25,209 bases of DNA, taken from the NCBI GenBank assembly GCA_039715165.1, contig JBDLHX010000029.1, forward strand, positions 1-25,209, given 5' to 3'. The translations under genes were made by a program, and so were the position numbers. This document shows, piece after piece, positions 6,949 to 15,076 of this stretch (positions within the stretch are counted from its first letter, which is position 1; each line of letters begins with the position of its first letter). Source of the stretch: JAHEEL01 sp039715165 (lineage in GTDB: Bacteria > Actinomycetota > Acidimicrobiia > Spongiisociales > UBA5794). Under the pieces are notes generated by a model. The model was not told where the DNA came from. It saw nothing but the letters and a program-made list of their open reading frames with translations, and made no database searches.

Positions 6949-7881
6949 ATGATCGACATCGCCGTCCTCGTCCTGCTCGTTGCTCTTGTCGTGCGTGGAT
7001 GGGTACGAGGCTTCGTCCGAGAGGCGATCGATGTGGGGGCGCTCATCATCGGGGCGTTCCTCGCGTTCCGGCTGGCGCCGACGGCCGGCAGCGTTCTGCA
7101 CGATTTCTTCGGCATTGCGCCCGATATGGCGCGCGTGATCGGCGGTGCGATCCTCTTCCTTGGGATCTCGGTCGGCGCCGGTTTCGTTGGGGCTCTGATC
7201 AGCAAGTCGATCAAGCACGTTCCCGGTTTCCCCGCTCTCAATCGCCTCGGTGGCGCGGCGCTCGGTGCGATGTACACGGCCGTGCTCGTCGTCATCGCTG
7301 TGACGCTGATCGCCGCTGCGCCGCTGCGTGGGGTCGCACAAGCGCATGTCGACCTGTCGACGGTCGTGGCGTACGTCTCACAGCCGAATGGAACGGCTCA
7401 GCAGGCCATGAGGGCGCTGTCCGGTGATCGAGCGCTGCAGTCCATGATCTGGATCAGAGACACCGTCGATGGATGGGTGATCGATCTCGACACCACGGAT
7501 GTGACGCTCCCATCCGGAGAGGTGGGGAGCGACGCACACGCCTCGGTGGCGATGGCACGCGATCTGTACGAGCACATCAACAGTGAGCGAGCCGACGCTG
7601 GGCTCGATCTTCTCACCTGGTCGGAGGGGATGAGCCTCGTTGCAGCGGCTCGCGCTCTCGAGGCATACCGGACCGGAACGTTCGCGGAGCAGACGCCACT
7701 CGCCGAACGGCTTGATTCTGCGGAGGTCGCGGCCGCCGGCGCCGATGAGTATCTCGTCCTTGCACCGACCGTTGGGGGACTGGCCGAGGCCGCCTCCTCG
7801 GGCGACGGCTTCACCGATGTTGGCGTAGGGGTCGTTGACGGTCCCTACGGCCTGCTGGCCGTCGTCATCCAGAGCTCCTGA
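6949..7881 (+). CDS. CvpA-type membrane protein fused to a degenerate CAP/SCP-like domain
   Basis: The 310-aa product has two parts. Residues 1-125 hold four hydrophobic helices and the CvpA pattern (VLLVALVVRGWVRGFVREA, then GALISKSIKHVPGFPALNRLGG). CvpA was named for colicin V production and is linked to envelope stress. From about residue 200 the sequence (ARDLYEHINSERADAGL, LTWSEGMSLVAAARALE, VGVGVVDGPYGLLAVV) follows the CAP/SCP-PR1 fold: opening helix, second helix and final strand. The His and Glu cluster that binds metal in CAP proteins is not recognisable, so this is likely a binding rather than catalytic domain, probably outside the membrane. It could also be read as CvpA plus an unrelated domain. 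A terminator pair follows. Confidence 0.75.
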   Translation: MIDIAVLVLLVALVVRGWVRGFVREAIDVGALIIGAFLAFRLAPTAGSVLHDFFGIAPDMARVIGGAILFLGISVGAGFVGALISKSIKHVPGFPALNRLGGAALGAMYTAVLVVIAVTLIAAAPLRGVAQAHVDLSTVVAYVSQPNGTAQQAMRALSGDRALQSMIWIRDTVDGWVIDLDTTDVTLPSGEVGSDAHASVAMARDLYEHINSERADAGLDLLTWSEGMSLVAAARALEAYRTGTFAEQTPLAERLDSAEVAAAGADEYLVLAPTVGGLAEAASSGDGFTDVGVGVVDGPYGLLAVVIQSS

Positions 7882-7914
7882 GATCCCAGTCGGTTCCGGG
7901 TGCGGGCCAAACAA

Positions 7915-7941
7915 AATCTCCCCCGCGGATCGGGGGAGATT
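7915..7941 (-). terminator. Rho-independent terminator (best oriented for the LppM-like gene)
   Basis: An 11-bp perfect stem (AATCTCCCCCG with its complement) closes a 5-nt loop. On the minus strand the stem runs into a TTTTGTTT tract, the classical order for ending the minus-strand lipoprotein gene. On the plus strand the T tract is absent, but the hairpin may also stop the convergent CvpA gene. Confidence 0.85.
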
Positions 7942-7965
7942 CTGAGGTTCGTTCGTGACGAAACA

Positions 7966-7994
7966 GAGGGGGCAGCCGCAACGGCCACCCCCTC
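7966..7994. terminator. Second hairpin between convergent genes
   Basis: GAGGGGG/CCCCCTC plus an inner GCCG/CGGC stem with a CAA loop forms a strong two-part hairpin 12 bp past the lipoprotein stop. On the minus strand it is followed by TGTTTC. It probably works in tandem with the hairpin at 7915-7941. Confidence 0.6.
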
Positions 7995-8006
7995 GCTGTG
8001 AGATTC

Positions 8007-8858
8007 CTAGATCTCTTCGGACTCGCCTTCGGCGTCTGTCGCCGGCTCATCGGCTGCCGGCTCCTCGCCGACGGCTTCTTCGGTCTCCTCTGCGGCCTCA
8101 GCTTCCGGTGTCTCGAGGGCGTCTACGGCCGGCTCCGGGTACTGCGCTGCGGCGTCCTCAACAGCGCCCTTCGACTGGCGCCTGCCGAGAACGATTGCGG
8201 CGACGACGGCGATGGCGCCGACAATCAGCACGACACCGAGGATGATCCACAACCACCACAGAGCGCCGCCACCGAACTCGGACACAGCGTGGATGTCTTT
8301 CTCGCCGCCGAGGAGTGGCAGCTCCCACCGGAGACGTCCGTCCGCGAGCACCTCGTCGGCGTTGTGCTCCTTGACCGTTCCGGGCATGGAGAGGATGAAG
8401 TTCGCCGAGAAGATGTCGCCGGTGAGTGCGGATGGGTCGAGGCCGATTTCGCCGAGATCCTGCTCGGGAGCGGAGACGGTGGCGGTGATCTCAGCCTGCT
8501 TGTCGTCCATCGTGAAGGTGAAGTCCTTGAAGGGCGCGTCGTCGGTCGTCTCGCCCTTGAGATCGGCTGCGATTTCGTCGATGTCCGTGAACTCTTTCTT
8601 CACGCCCGTATAGGTCATGTCACCATCGGTGCGCTCGACGGCTGTGCCACCCTCGGATGTGAGGTCCATCTCCGAGAGCAGGTCGTCGGCTGATCCGCCC
8701 ATCGACTCGATCACGCCGAGGAATTCCTCGTCGAGGCCAAATTCGAAGGTCGCGGCACCGGTGCCATCTTCGTCGATATCGACGAGGACGTTCACCTCGG
8801 CGCGGCAGCCGACGGTGAGAAGCGCCACGGCGGCGATGAGGAGGACGAGTTTCTTCAT
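8007..8858 (-). CDS. LppM-like lipoprotein with C-terminal membrane anchor
   Basis: A 283-aa envelope protein. Residues 1-18 are a lipoprotein signal (MKKLVLLIAAVALLTVGC) with the acylated Cys at 18. The following RAEVNVLVDIDEDGTGAATFEFGLD and ...FEFGL...GLVE-type beta pattern match the LppM/DUF3153 domain of mycobacteria, implicated in phagocytosis-related lipid binding. One hydrophobic segment (WWLWIILGVVLIVGAIAV) around 205-228 is followed by RRQ, then a ~50-residue Glu/Ala/Pro-rich acidic tail that would be cytoplasmic. A TAGCAT -10-like box at 8889-8894 (minus) and a weak GGAG before the ATG suggest an ordinary led transcript. The ligand is unknown. Confidence 0.75.
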   Translation of the reverse strand: MKKLVLLIAAVALLTVGCRAEVNVLVDIDEDGTGAATFEFGLDEEFLGVIESMGGSADDLLSEMDLTSEGGTAVERTDGDMTYTGVKKEFTDIDEIAADLKGETTDDAPFKDFTFTMDDKQAEITATVSAPEQDLGEIGLDPSALTGDIFSANFILSMPGTVKEHNADEVLADGRLRWELPLLGGEKDIHAVSEFGGGALWWLWIILGVVLIVGAIAVVAAIVLGRRQSKGAVEDAAAQYPEPAVDALETPEAEAAEETEEAVGEEPAADEPATDAEGESEEI

Positions 8859-8921
8859 GGGTTGCTCCAGGGATCGTGGTCTGTAGAGACGATGCTAGAC
8901 CCCATGCTGCGAGTCCCGGCA

Positions 8922-8927
8922 TATGCT
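8922..8927 (+). promoter_or_regulatory. Putative -10 box of a leaderless gene
   Basis: TATGCT ends 7 nt before the ATG at 8935. The alternative ATG at 8923 lies inside this box, which is why 8935 is the chosen start of the next gene. Confidence 0.4.
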
Positions 8928-8934
8928 CCCTCGC

Positions 8935-9690
8935 ATGATTCCGGAAGCGCATCGACTCCACGCAGCACTCGTCACAGCATTCCCCGGGTATGTGACCGGC
9001 GTGTTCGCCGAGCGGGGCTATCCGCTCGATCGGAGCTCGGTCGAGGCGATCGAGAACGCCACCGCGGTCCTCGACCGGGAGCTCGCCGATGAACTCGCCC
9101 GTCCGTTTCTCGAACAGCGGCGCGGGCCACTCGAGCTGTTCCGTTCTGCACTCAGGCTCACGGCCCGGGTGCTCGAGGAAGGGGGCGTCGATCCGCTGCA
9201 GACCAAGGGGTTGATGAGTGAGATCGATCCGTACGGGCTCGTCCCCGGCTCATCGAGCGCGCTGGGTCCGGAGGCGCACGAGGCGCATCTGGCATGGGGT
9301 TCCGCAAAGGCAGCGGCGTTCATGGGCGATCAGAAGCCGGCAGTTGCGGATCCCGTGATCCTCATCCTCGCCTCCAATCGAACCGAGCGGGCAATGCTCG
9401 TTGATGCTCTCGAATCGCCTGGGATCCGCTGCGTTGCGGCGAGGAACCCGGCCGCGGTTGCGACGGCAATCAATGAGTCGTCGGTACTCACCGCTGCCGT
9501 CGATCTCGCTCACCGCTCGGCCACCGACGTGATTGCTCGGCTGACCGCTGCGAAGATCTCAACGGTCGCTTTCGGCGACGCGATCGACGACCTCACCGAG
9601 ACCGGCCTCAGGGCGCAGGGCGTGCGCACCGTCGTGGGTCGGCAGCAGATGCTCGAGGACCCGCGCCGCTACATCCCGTCGGTTACGTAG
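8935..9690 (+). CDS. Uncharacterised protein with receiver-like C-terminal domain
   Basis: I do not recognise this 251-aa product. Residues 1-125 look all-helical (MIPEAHRLHAALVTAFPGYV, VLDRELADELARPFLEQ, LFRSALRLTARVLEEGG) and contain no transmembrane segment. From about 135, VILILASNRTERAMLVDALE, an Ala-rich helix, TAAVDL, ISTVAFGD and VRTVVGRQQML alternate strand and helix like a response-regulator receiver, but the phosphorylation Asp-Lys pattern is not convincing. It could be a degenerate receiver fused to a helical sensor-like domain. It is divergent from the LppM-like gene and overlaps the glucosidase stop by 8 nt, tail to tail. Confidence 0.6.
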   Translation: MIPEAHRLHAALVTAFPGYVTGVFAERGYPLDRSSVEAIENATAVLDRELADELARPFLEQRRGPLELFRSALRLTARVLEEGGVDPLQTKGLMSEIDPYGLVPGSSSALGPEAHEAHLAWGSAKAAAFMGDQKPAVADPVILILASNRTERAMLVDALESPGIRCVAARNPAAVATAINESSVLTAAVDLAHRSATDVIARLTAAKISTVAFGDAIDDLTETGLRAQGVRTVVGRQQMLEDPRRYIPSVT

Positions 9691-11308
9691 CGCTCGCAGC
9701 GACGTCGAGGACGATCGCCTCACTGGGATCGAGTGTCATTGTGCCGCCGGAGATCTCATTGCGATCCGGAGCCGTTGAGAGCAGGAGCGCCGCCGGTACC
9801 CGAAGGTCGATGTGCTGCTCCGTGTCGGAGAAGTTGATGAAGACGCCCGTCTGCTCGCCGCTGTGCTCTCTGAGATAGCCGAGTACGTCGTTCGGAAGGC
9901 CATCGAGCATCTCGATGTTCCCGCTGTGCAGTGACGGACGGGCCTTGCGGATCTCGATGAGCCTCCGGTACAGATTGAGGAGCGAGCCCTCGTCCGTCAG
10001 ATGTGCGGCGACGTTGCGCAGATCCGCATCCATCCCGAACGGGAGCCACGGCTCGATGCCCGGCTCGGTGAAGCCGCGGCCCGCGTCTCCGGTCCATTGC
10101 ATCGGGGTTCGGCACCCGTCGCGACTCATGCCGGGGACGCGCTGTCCCCACGGATCCCGCTGCTGATCCTTCGGCACCGCCACCTCGGGCATGCCGATCT
10201 CGTCTCCGTAGTAGAGCGTCGGCTGCCCTCTCAGCGTGAGGAGAAGAACCGCAGCAGCGGCCGCGTTGCGGGTGCCGTATCTCGATGTGAGACGCTGCTC
10301 GTCGTGATTGCCGAGCACATAGTTCGGCCATCCGTGCGCCGGGATCGCCGCCTCGAGGCCTTCGATGCGGCGCCGGATCGCGTCGGCGTTCCACTCAGCC
10401 CAGATGAGCGAGAAGTTGAACGGCATGTGGAGCTCGTCTCCATCGCCGTAGTAGACCGCCCAGTCGTCCCAGTCGAAGATGTGGATCTCTCCAACGGCGA
10501 AGCGATCGTCGTACTCGTCCAGTACTCGGCGAACGCCCCGGAACGCCTCATGCACATCGGGATGTCCCTTGTCATTGATGTGATCCCACTCGTCGTAGCC
10601 GCCCATCTCCTTGAAGTCGGCCTCGTCGGCTGGTTGGGGAGCCGGGGGATTGTCCGCGAGGTCGGGGTGTTTCATGATGAAGTGGGCGACGTCGATGCGG
10701 AACCCGTCGACGCCCCGGTCGAGCCAGAACCTCAGCGTGTCGTGCATGGCGTCGACGACTTCGGGATTGCGCCAATTGAGGTCGGGTTGTTCGGGGAGGA
10801 ACGAGTGGAGGTAGTACTGCCCGGTGGCCCCATCGAACTCCCAAGCGGGACCGCCGAACACAGCCAGCCAGTTGTTCGGCAGCGACCCGCCCGGCTTGGC
10901 GTCGCGCCACACGTACCAATCCCGCTTCGGATTCGCGTGTGAGGATCGGGACTCGGCGAACCACTCGTGCTGATCGGAGGTGTGGTTCGGGACCCAGTCG
11001 ATGATGACTTTGAGTCCGCGGCGGTGCGCCTCGGCGAGAAGCCGGTCGAAGTCGGCGAGGGTGCCGAACATCGGGTCAACGTCGGTGTAGTCGGCGACGT
11101 CGTAGCCGAAGTCGGCCATGGGCGACCGGTAGAAGGGTGAGATCCAGATGGCGTCCACGTCGAGCGTATCGGCGAGGTAGTCGAGCTTGTCGGTGATGCC
11201 GTTGAGATCGCCTATGCCGTCGCCGGTCGTGTCCCGGAACGAACGCGGGTAGATCTGATAGACGACGGCGGTCGTCCACCACGGCGCGTCGTCGGCTGGC
11301 GTGCTCAC
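9683..11308 (-). CDS. GH13 alpha-glucosidase (oligo-1,6-glucosidase-like)
   Basis: Hydrolyses terminal alpha-glucosidic bonds of maltose, isomaltose or short oligosaccharides in the cytosol; the exact linkage cannot be read off. The 541-aa product opens with WWTTAVVYQIYPRSFRDTTGDG and has the GH13 catalytic set: nucleophile D206 (DGFRIDVAHF), acid/base E274 (VGEIHIF) and D336 (NHDEQRL). A typical C-terminal beta domain follows. There is no signal peptide. The start is GTG 11308, and a TAGCGT box (11321-11316) ends 7 nt upstream. It points away from treS and may feed the trehalose/maltose block next to it. Trehalose-6-phosphate hydrolase is less likely. Confidence 0.9.
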   Translation of the reverse strand: MSTPADDAPWWTTAVVYQIYPRSFRDTTGDGIGDLNGITDKLDYLADTLDVDAIWISPFYRSPMADFGYDVADYTDVDPMFGTLADFDRLLAEAHRRGLKVIIDWVPNHTSDQHEWFAESRSSHANPKRDWYVWRDAKPGGSLPNNWLAVFGGPAWEFDGATGQYYLHSFLPEQPDLNWRNPEVVDAMHDTLRFWLDRGVDGFRIDVAHFIMKHPDLADNPPAPQPADEADFKEMGGYDEWDHINDKGHPDVHEAFRGVRRVLDEYDDRFAVGEIHIFDWDDWAVYYGDGDELHMPFNFSLIWAEWNADAIRRRIEGLEAAIPAHGWPNYVLGNHDEQRLTSRYGTRNAAAAAVLLLTLRGQPTLYYGDEIGMPEVAVPKDQQRDPWGQRVPGMSRDGCRTPMQWTGDAGRGFTEPGIEPWLPFGMDADLRNVAAHLTDEGSLLNLYRRLIEIRKARPSLHSGNIEMLDGLPNDVLGYLREHSGEQTGVFINFSDTEQHIDLRVPAALLLSTAPDRNEISGGTMTLDPSEAIVLDVAASAT

Positions 11309-11534
11309 CCCGAGAACGCTAGCGACTCACCTCCCATGGGAGCGGACGGGGTACTCCTCTCGACCCTATCCCCTCGGCCGCAGCCTCAATCCACGGTTTC
11401 TCAGGACGGCGGACCAGACCGGCCCAACCACGGCGCCCCTCCCCGCAACGCATGTCCCCCCGACCGCAGGGCGGGGGGACGCGGCGAAGCTCTGCTTCGC
11501 GGCAGGGGGGACGGTTCCTCTCGCGAGTGATGCG
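11309..11534. other. Intergenic region with GC-rich palindromes
   Basis: Holds the glucosidase promoter region (TAGCGT at 11316-11321 on the minus strand) and repeat copy B. Bases 11340-11450 show nothing I can assign; the frames through them are shadows. Confidence 0.6.
11454..11512. repeat. GC-rich palindromic dispersed repeat, copy B
   Basis: Two hairpins in a row: GTCCCCCCG (11454-11462) with CGGGGGGAC (11472-11480), then GCGAAGC (11484-11490) with GCTTCGC (11494-11500) around a TCT loop, and a closing GGGGGGAC. It aligns with 2503-2557. This looks like a REP/BIME-type extragenic element and probably has more copies in the genome. Confidence 0.6.
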
Positions 11535-11747
11535 CTATCCCGTGTACCTCGCAGCGATCGTCGCCGACAGGTATTCCGCGAGCCCTTCGCCCGCCTTGTC
11601 GATGTTGGAACGGAACCGCCCGTCCGCGGCGTGTATCGCACCGAGCCCAGCGTGGATCTCCGGCGTGCATTCGTAGAACAACTCCGAGATGTGCGTGAGG
11701 GCCAAGCAGCCCTTGCGGGTGCGGGATCCGAGCACGATCCGAGGCAT
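11535..11747 (-). pseudogene. C-terminal fragment of a TipAS-domain protein
   Basis: The 70-aa frame contains HISELFYECTPEIHAGLG and the tail DKAGEGLAEYLSATIAA. That matches the end of the TipAS antibiotic-recognition domain of MerR-family TipA-like regulators (H-x-x-x-I-x-x-WFY-x-C-x-x-EMH-x-GLG ... PGLA-x-FL). A full TipAS domain is about twice as long and usually follows a MerR DNA-binding domain; neither the first half nor MerR is present, and only 56 bp separate the ATG from treS. It is probably a relic. A short stand-alone drug-binding protein is less likely. Confidence 0.55.
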
Positions 11748-11788
11748 CTTCGGAGGATGGAGAAGAGCACCGCGTTCGGCCGCCGTTC

Positions 11789-11794
11789 TAGGCT
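11789..11794 (+). promoter_or_regulatory. Putative -10 box of treS
   Basis: TAGGCT ends 9 nt before the treS ATG at 11804. No Shine-Dalgarno is seen, so translation may be leaderless or nearly so. Confidence 0.35.
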
Positions 11795-11803
11795 GGATGG
11801 TGC

Positions 11804-14800
11804 ATGGCTACCGCACACCCGGACTCCCGACCACCCCTCTGGTACAAGGACGCTGTGGTCTACGAGGTGCACGTGCGCGCCTTTGCGGACTCCAACAACG
11901 ACGGTATCGGAGACTTCCCGGGCCTCACATCCCGCCTCGACTATCTGAGCCAGCTGGGCGTCAACGCGATCTGGTTGCTGCCCTTCTACCCGTCGCCGCT
12001 GCGAGACGACGGCTACGACATCGCCGAATACCGGGATGTCCATCCCAGCTACGGGACCCTCGACGACTTCAAGGAATTCCTCGACGCGGCGCATTCCCGC
12101 GACATGCGGGTGATAACGGAGCTCGTGATCAACCACACGTCGGATCAGCATCCGTGGTTCCAGCGTGCGCGCCGAGCCGAGCCGGGAAGCCCCGAACGTG
12201 ACTTCTACATGTGGAGCGACACGCCGGACCGCTACAACGACGTCCGCATCATCTTCCAGGACACCGAGAGCTCGAACTGGGCGTGGGATCCGGTCGCCGA
12301 CGCCTACTACTGGCACCGGTTCTTTGCTCACCAACCCGACCTGAACTTCGACAACCCCCAGGTCCGTGATGCGGTGACCGACGCGCTGCGTTTCTGGCTC
12401 GACCTCGGTGTCGATGGTCTTCGTCTCGATGCCGTTCCCTACCTGTTCGAGCGGGAGGGCACCAACGGCGAGAACCTGCCCGAGACGCACCGCGAGTTGA
12501 AGCGTCTGCGGGCGTTCGTCGATGAGAACTACGAGAACCGCATGCTCCTCGCCGAGGCGAATCAGTGGCCGGAGGATGCCGTTGCGTACTTCGGCGACGG
12601 CGACGAATGCCATATGGCGTTCCACTTCCCTCTGATGCCCCGGCTCTACCTGGCTCTGCAGCTTGAGAGCCGCCTGCCGATCATCGACATTCTCGAGCAG
12701 ACGCCGCCGATCCCCGACGAGGCGCAGTGGGCGATCTTCCTGAGGAACCACGACGAACTCACACTCGAGATGGTGTCGGAGGAGGAACGCGACTCGATGT
12801 GGCGCACCTACGCCCCGGACCGTCGAGCCCGTCTCAATCTCGGCATCCGGCGCCGCCTCGCCCCGCTGCTCGAGAACGATCGTCGCCGGATCGAGTTGCT
12901 GTTCAGTCTGCTGCTGTCCCTTCCGGGGACCCCCGTCGTCTACTACGGCGATGAGATCGGGATGGGCGACAACATCTTCCTCGCCGATCGAGACGGAGTG
13001 CGGACGCCGATGCAATGGAGCAACGACCGCAACGCCGGATTCTCCCGTGCCAATGCCCAGTCGCTGTACCTGCCGGTCGTCATCGACCCGCAGTTCCACT
13101 ACGAGACGGTCAATGTCGACGCCCAGCAGGCGAATCCGAACTCTCTGCTGTCGTGGGTTCGCGACATGATCCGCCGCCGGCACCGGCACAGGGTGTTCGG
13201 CAGGGGGAGCATCGAGTTCCTGTCACCGGAGAACGACCAGGTGTTGGCCTACCTGCGAGAGGGGGAGGGCGAGACGATCCTTGTGGTCACCAATCTCAGC
13301 CGGCATGCCCAATTCGTCGAACTCGATCTCACCCGATTCGCAGGCAGGCGACCCGTTGAGGTGATCGGCCGAACGGAGTTCCCGGTGGTCGGCCAACTCC
13401 CCTATCTGCTCTCCCTCGGGCCGTACGGCTTCTACTGGTTCTCCATCAGCGGCGATGGCTCGATCGCGGCGGCGAGCGACGAGACGATCGAGTGCTCCGG
13501 TCCCATCGAAGCGCTCTTCGCGGCAGACGGCCCGCTACCGGGGGTGCTAGGACGGTTCGTGTCACGCCAGCCGTGGTACCGGGGGTGGGGACGGCATCGG
13601 ATCCAGACGCTGGTCTCCGACCTCATTCCGGTCACACCAGGCGAGACAGACCCGGCCATGTGGATCGCCATCGCAACCGAGCAGTACGCAAGCGGACCGC
13701 CCGACACCTACGTCGTGCCGGTCGCCGTCTCCTTCGAAGCCGAACCTCCCGTCCTCGATGACGAGTCGCTGCTCGTTCGCGTCCGTCGCAACCAGACCGA
13801 CGGTGTCGTCTACGACGCGCTCGCGGACCGGCGTTTCCGGTCCAGCATGAGGCAAGCCGTGGCTGAAAGCCGCTCACTCCTCGGCCGTGCGGGCACGCTC
13901 GTGTGCACCGGCGGATCGTCGCTGGTGGAGATCGGGCCGGGGGAAGCGGATGAGTCGACTGTGGCGACAACCACCCGGGGTGAGACGGCCGTCGATTTCG
14001 AATCTGGGATGGCTATCAAGCTCTTCCGTCACATCGAACCGGGCATCAATCCGGACCTCGAACTCCGCCGGTTCCTCACAGAGCGGACCGAGTTCGACGA
14101 TCTCGTCGACTCGTACGGCGCTCTCGAGTACGAATCGGGTGAGCTGCACACGTTGGGGATTGTGGAGCAGTCGGTCGCCGCCTCACCGACCGCTTGGAGC
14201 CTGTTCGTGAGTCAGGCGCGTCGCTGGCTTGAGGTTGCCCGGACGCGCGGGGAGTCGCACGGTCCCGACTGGGGCGCGTGGACGGCCGACTCATCGAGCG
14301 GACCACGGGTGCCCAAGAGCAAGGCGCTGGTGCCTGCGCTCGAATTGGTGGCCGACCTGGCGGAGATGACGGCGGACATGCACCTGGCTCTCGCATCATT
14401 GAGCGAGGAACCCGATCTCCGGCCTGAGCCGTTCTCTCTTCTCTACCAACAGTCGCTCTACCAATCGCTCCGTGCCGATGTGCGTGGAGAGGTGCGGGCG
14501 ATTCGGCGGTTCGCGGGGGATGGAGACACTGTCGTGGATGCGGCGATTCGGCAGATCGTCGAGAGCGAGGATGTGTTCCTGTCCTGGCTCGACGTGGTGC
14601 GTCGGCGGCAGATCCGCGGGTGGCGAATCCGTGTCCACGGGGACTACCGGCTCGACGAGATCCGGCGCGTCAACAGCGGCTTCGTCGTCGAGGACTTCTC
14701 CGGGGACCAGGCACGTCAGATGAGTGAGCGGCGCCTGCGGGCATCCCCGCTTCGCGATGTGGCCCAGATGATGCGGTCGCTCGACTACGCGTCGCTCGTC

Positions 14801-15076
14801 GCCGCGCGGGAGGTCCCGGCAGAGAAGCGCTCTCGGGCGTCGCTGTGGTCATCCGCCGTCGTGGGCGAGTTCATCCGCAGCTACTTCAGGGCGATGGAGG
14901 GCTCCCCGGCGCTCCCCGACGATCCAGAGTCCATTGATGCGTTGCTCAGGGCGTACGCCGCAGCTCGAGCGTTGCGCGAGCTGCGCTGGGAGCTGTCGGT
15001 ACGGCCCGAGTGGGTTGATGTTCCGCTCTCCGGGCTCCTTCGCATGCTGGGGCAGCCCCCAGTGTTCACCGACTGA
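11804..15076 (+). CDS. treS: Trehalose synthase fused to a maltokinase-like domain
   Basis: TreS interconverts maltose and trehalose; fused maltokinase (Mak/Pep2) phosphorylates maltose for GlgE-dependent alpha-glucan synthesis. Residues 1-560 form a GH13 TreS: WYKDAVVYEVHVRAFADSN, nucleophile D209 (GLRLDAVPYL), acid/base E251 (LLAEANQWP), D317 (NHDELTLEMV). After a linker, ~610-1090 matches maltokinase: K739 in AIKLFRHIEPGINPDLE, HGD at 945-947, DF at 964-965, and SPLRDVAQMMRSLDYA. Several signature residues differ: HGDYRLDE instead of HGD-x-HLGQ, and DFSGDQ instead of DFEGEP. The kinase may be weak or dead. The gene is convergent with otsB, overlapping by 11 nt. No glgE is in the window. 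Confidence 0.93.
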   Translation: MATAHPDSRPPLWYKDAVVYEVHVRAFADSNNDGIGDFPGLTSRLDYLSQLGVNAIWLLPFYPSPLRDDGYDIAEYRDVHPSYGTLDDFKEFLDAAHSRDMRVITELVINHTSDQHPWFQRARRAEPGSPERDFYMWSDTPDRYNDVRIIFQDTESSNWAWDPVADAYYWHRFFAHQPDLNFDNPQVRDAVTDALRFWLDLGVDGLRLDAVPYLFEREGTNGENLPETHRELKRLRAFVDENYENRMLLAEANQWPEDAVAYFGDGDECHMAFHFPLMPRLYLALQLESRLPIIDILEQTPPIPDEAQWAIFLRNHDELTLEMVSEEERDSMWRTYAPDRRARLNLGIRRRLAPLLENDRRRIELLFSLLLSLPGTPVVYYGDEIGMGDNIFLADRDGVRTPMQWSNDRNAGFSRANAQSLYLPVVIDPQFHYETVNVDAQQANPNSLLSWVRDMIRRRHRHRVFGRGSIEFLSPENDQVLAYLREGEGETILVVTNLSRHAQFVELDLTRFAGRRPVEVIGRTEFPVVGQLPYLLSLGPYGFYWFSISGDGSIAAASDETIECSGPIEALFAADGPLPGVLGRFVSRQPWYRGWGRHRIQTLVSDLIPVTPGETDPAMWIAIATEQYASGPPDTYVVPVAVSFEAEPPVLDDESLLVRVRRNQTDGVVYDALADRRFRSSMRQAVAESRSLLGRAGTLVCTGGSSLVEIGPGEADESTVATTTRGETAVDFESGMAIKLFRHIEPGINPDLELRRFLTERTEFDDLVDSYGALEYESGELHTLGIVEQSVAASPTAWSLFVSQARRWLEVARTRGESHGPDWGAWTADSSSGPRVPKSKALVPALELVADLAEMTADMHLALASLSEEPDLRPEPFSLLYQQSLYQSLRADVRGEVRAIRRFAGDGDTVVDAAIRQIVESEDVFLSWLDVVRRRQIRGWRIRVHGDYRLDEIRRVNSGFVVEDFSGDQARQMSERRLRASPLRDVAQMMRSLDYASLVAAREVPAEKRSRASLWSSAVVGEFIRSYFRAMEGSPALPDDPESIDALLRAYAAARALRELRWELSVRPEWVDVPLSGLLRMLGQPPVFTD

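Noticed and set aside
11366..13189. A 607-codon minus-strand frame opposite treS
   Set aside because: Long antisense frames are common opposite GC-rich genes; the product shows no domain and treS on the plus strand is certain.
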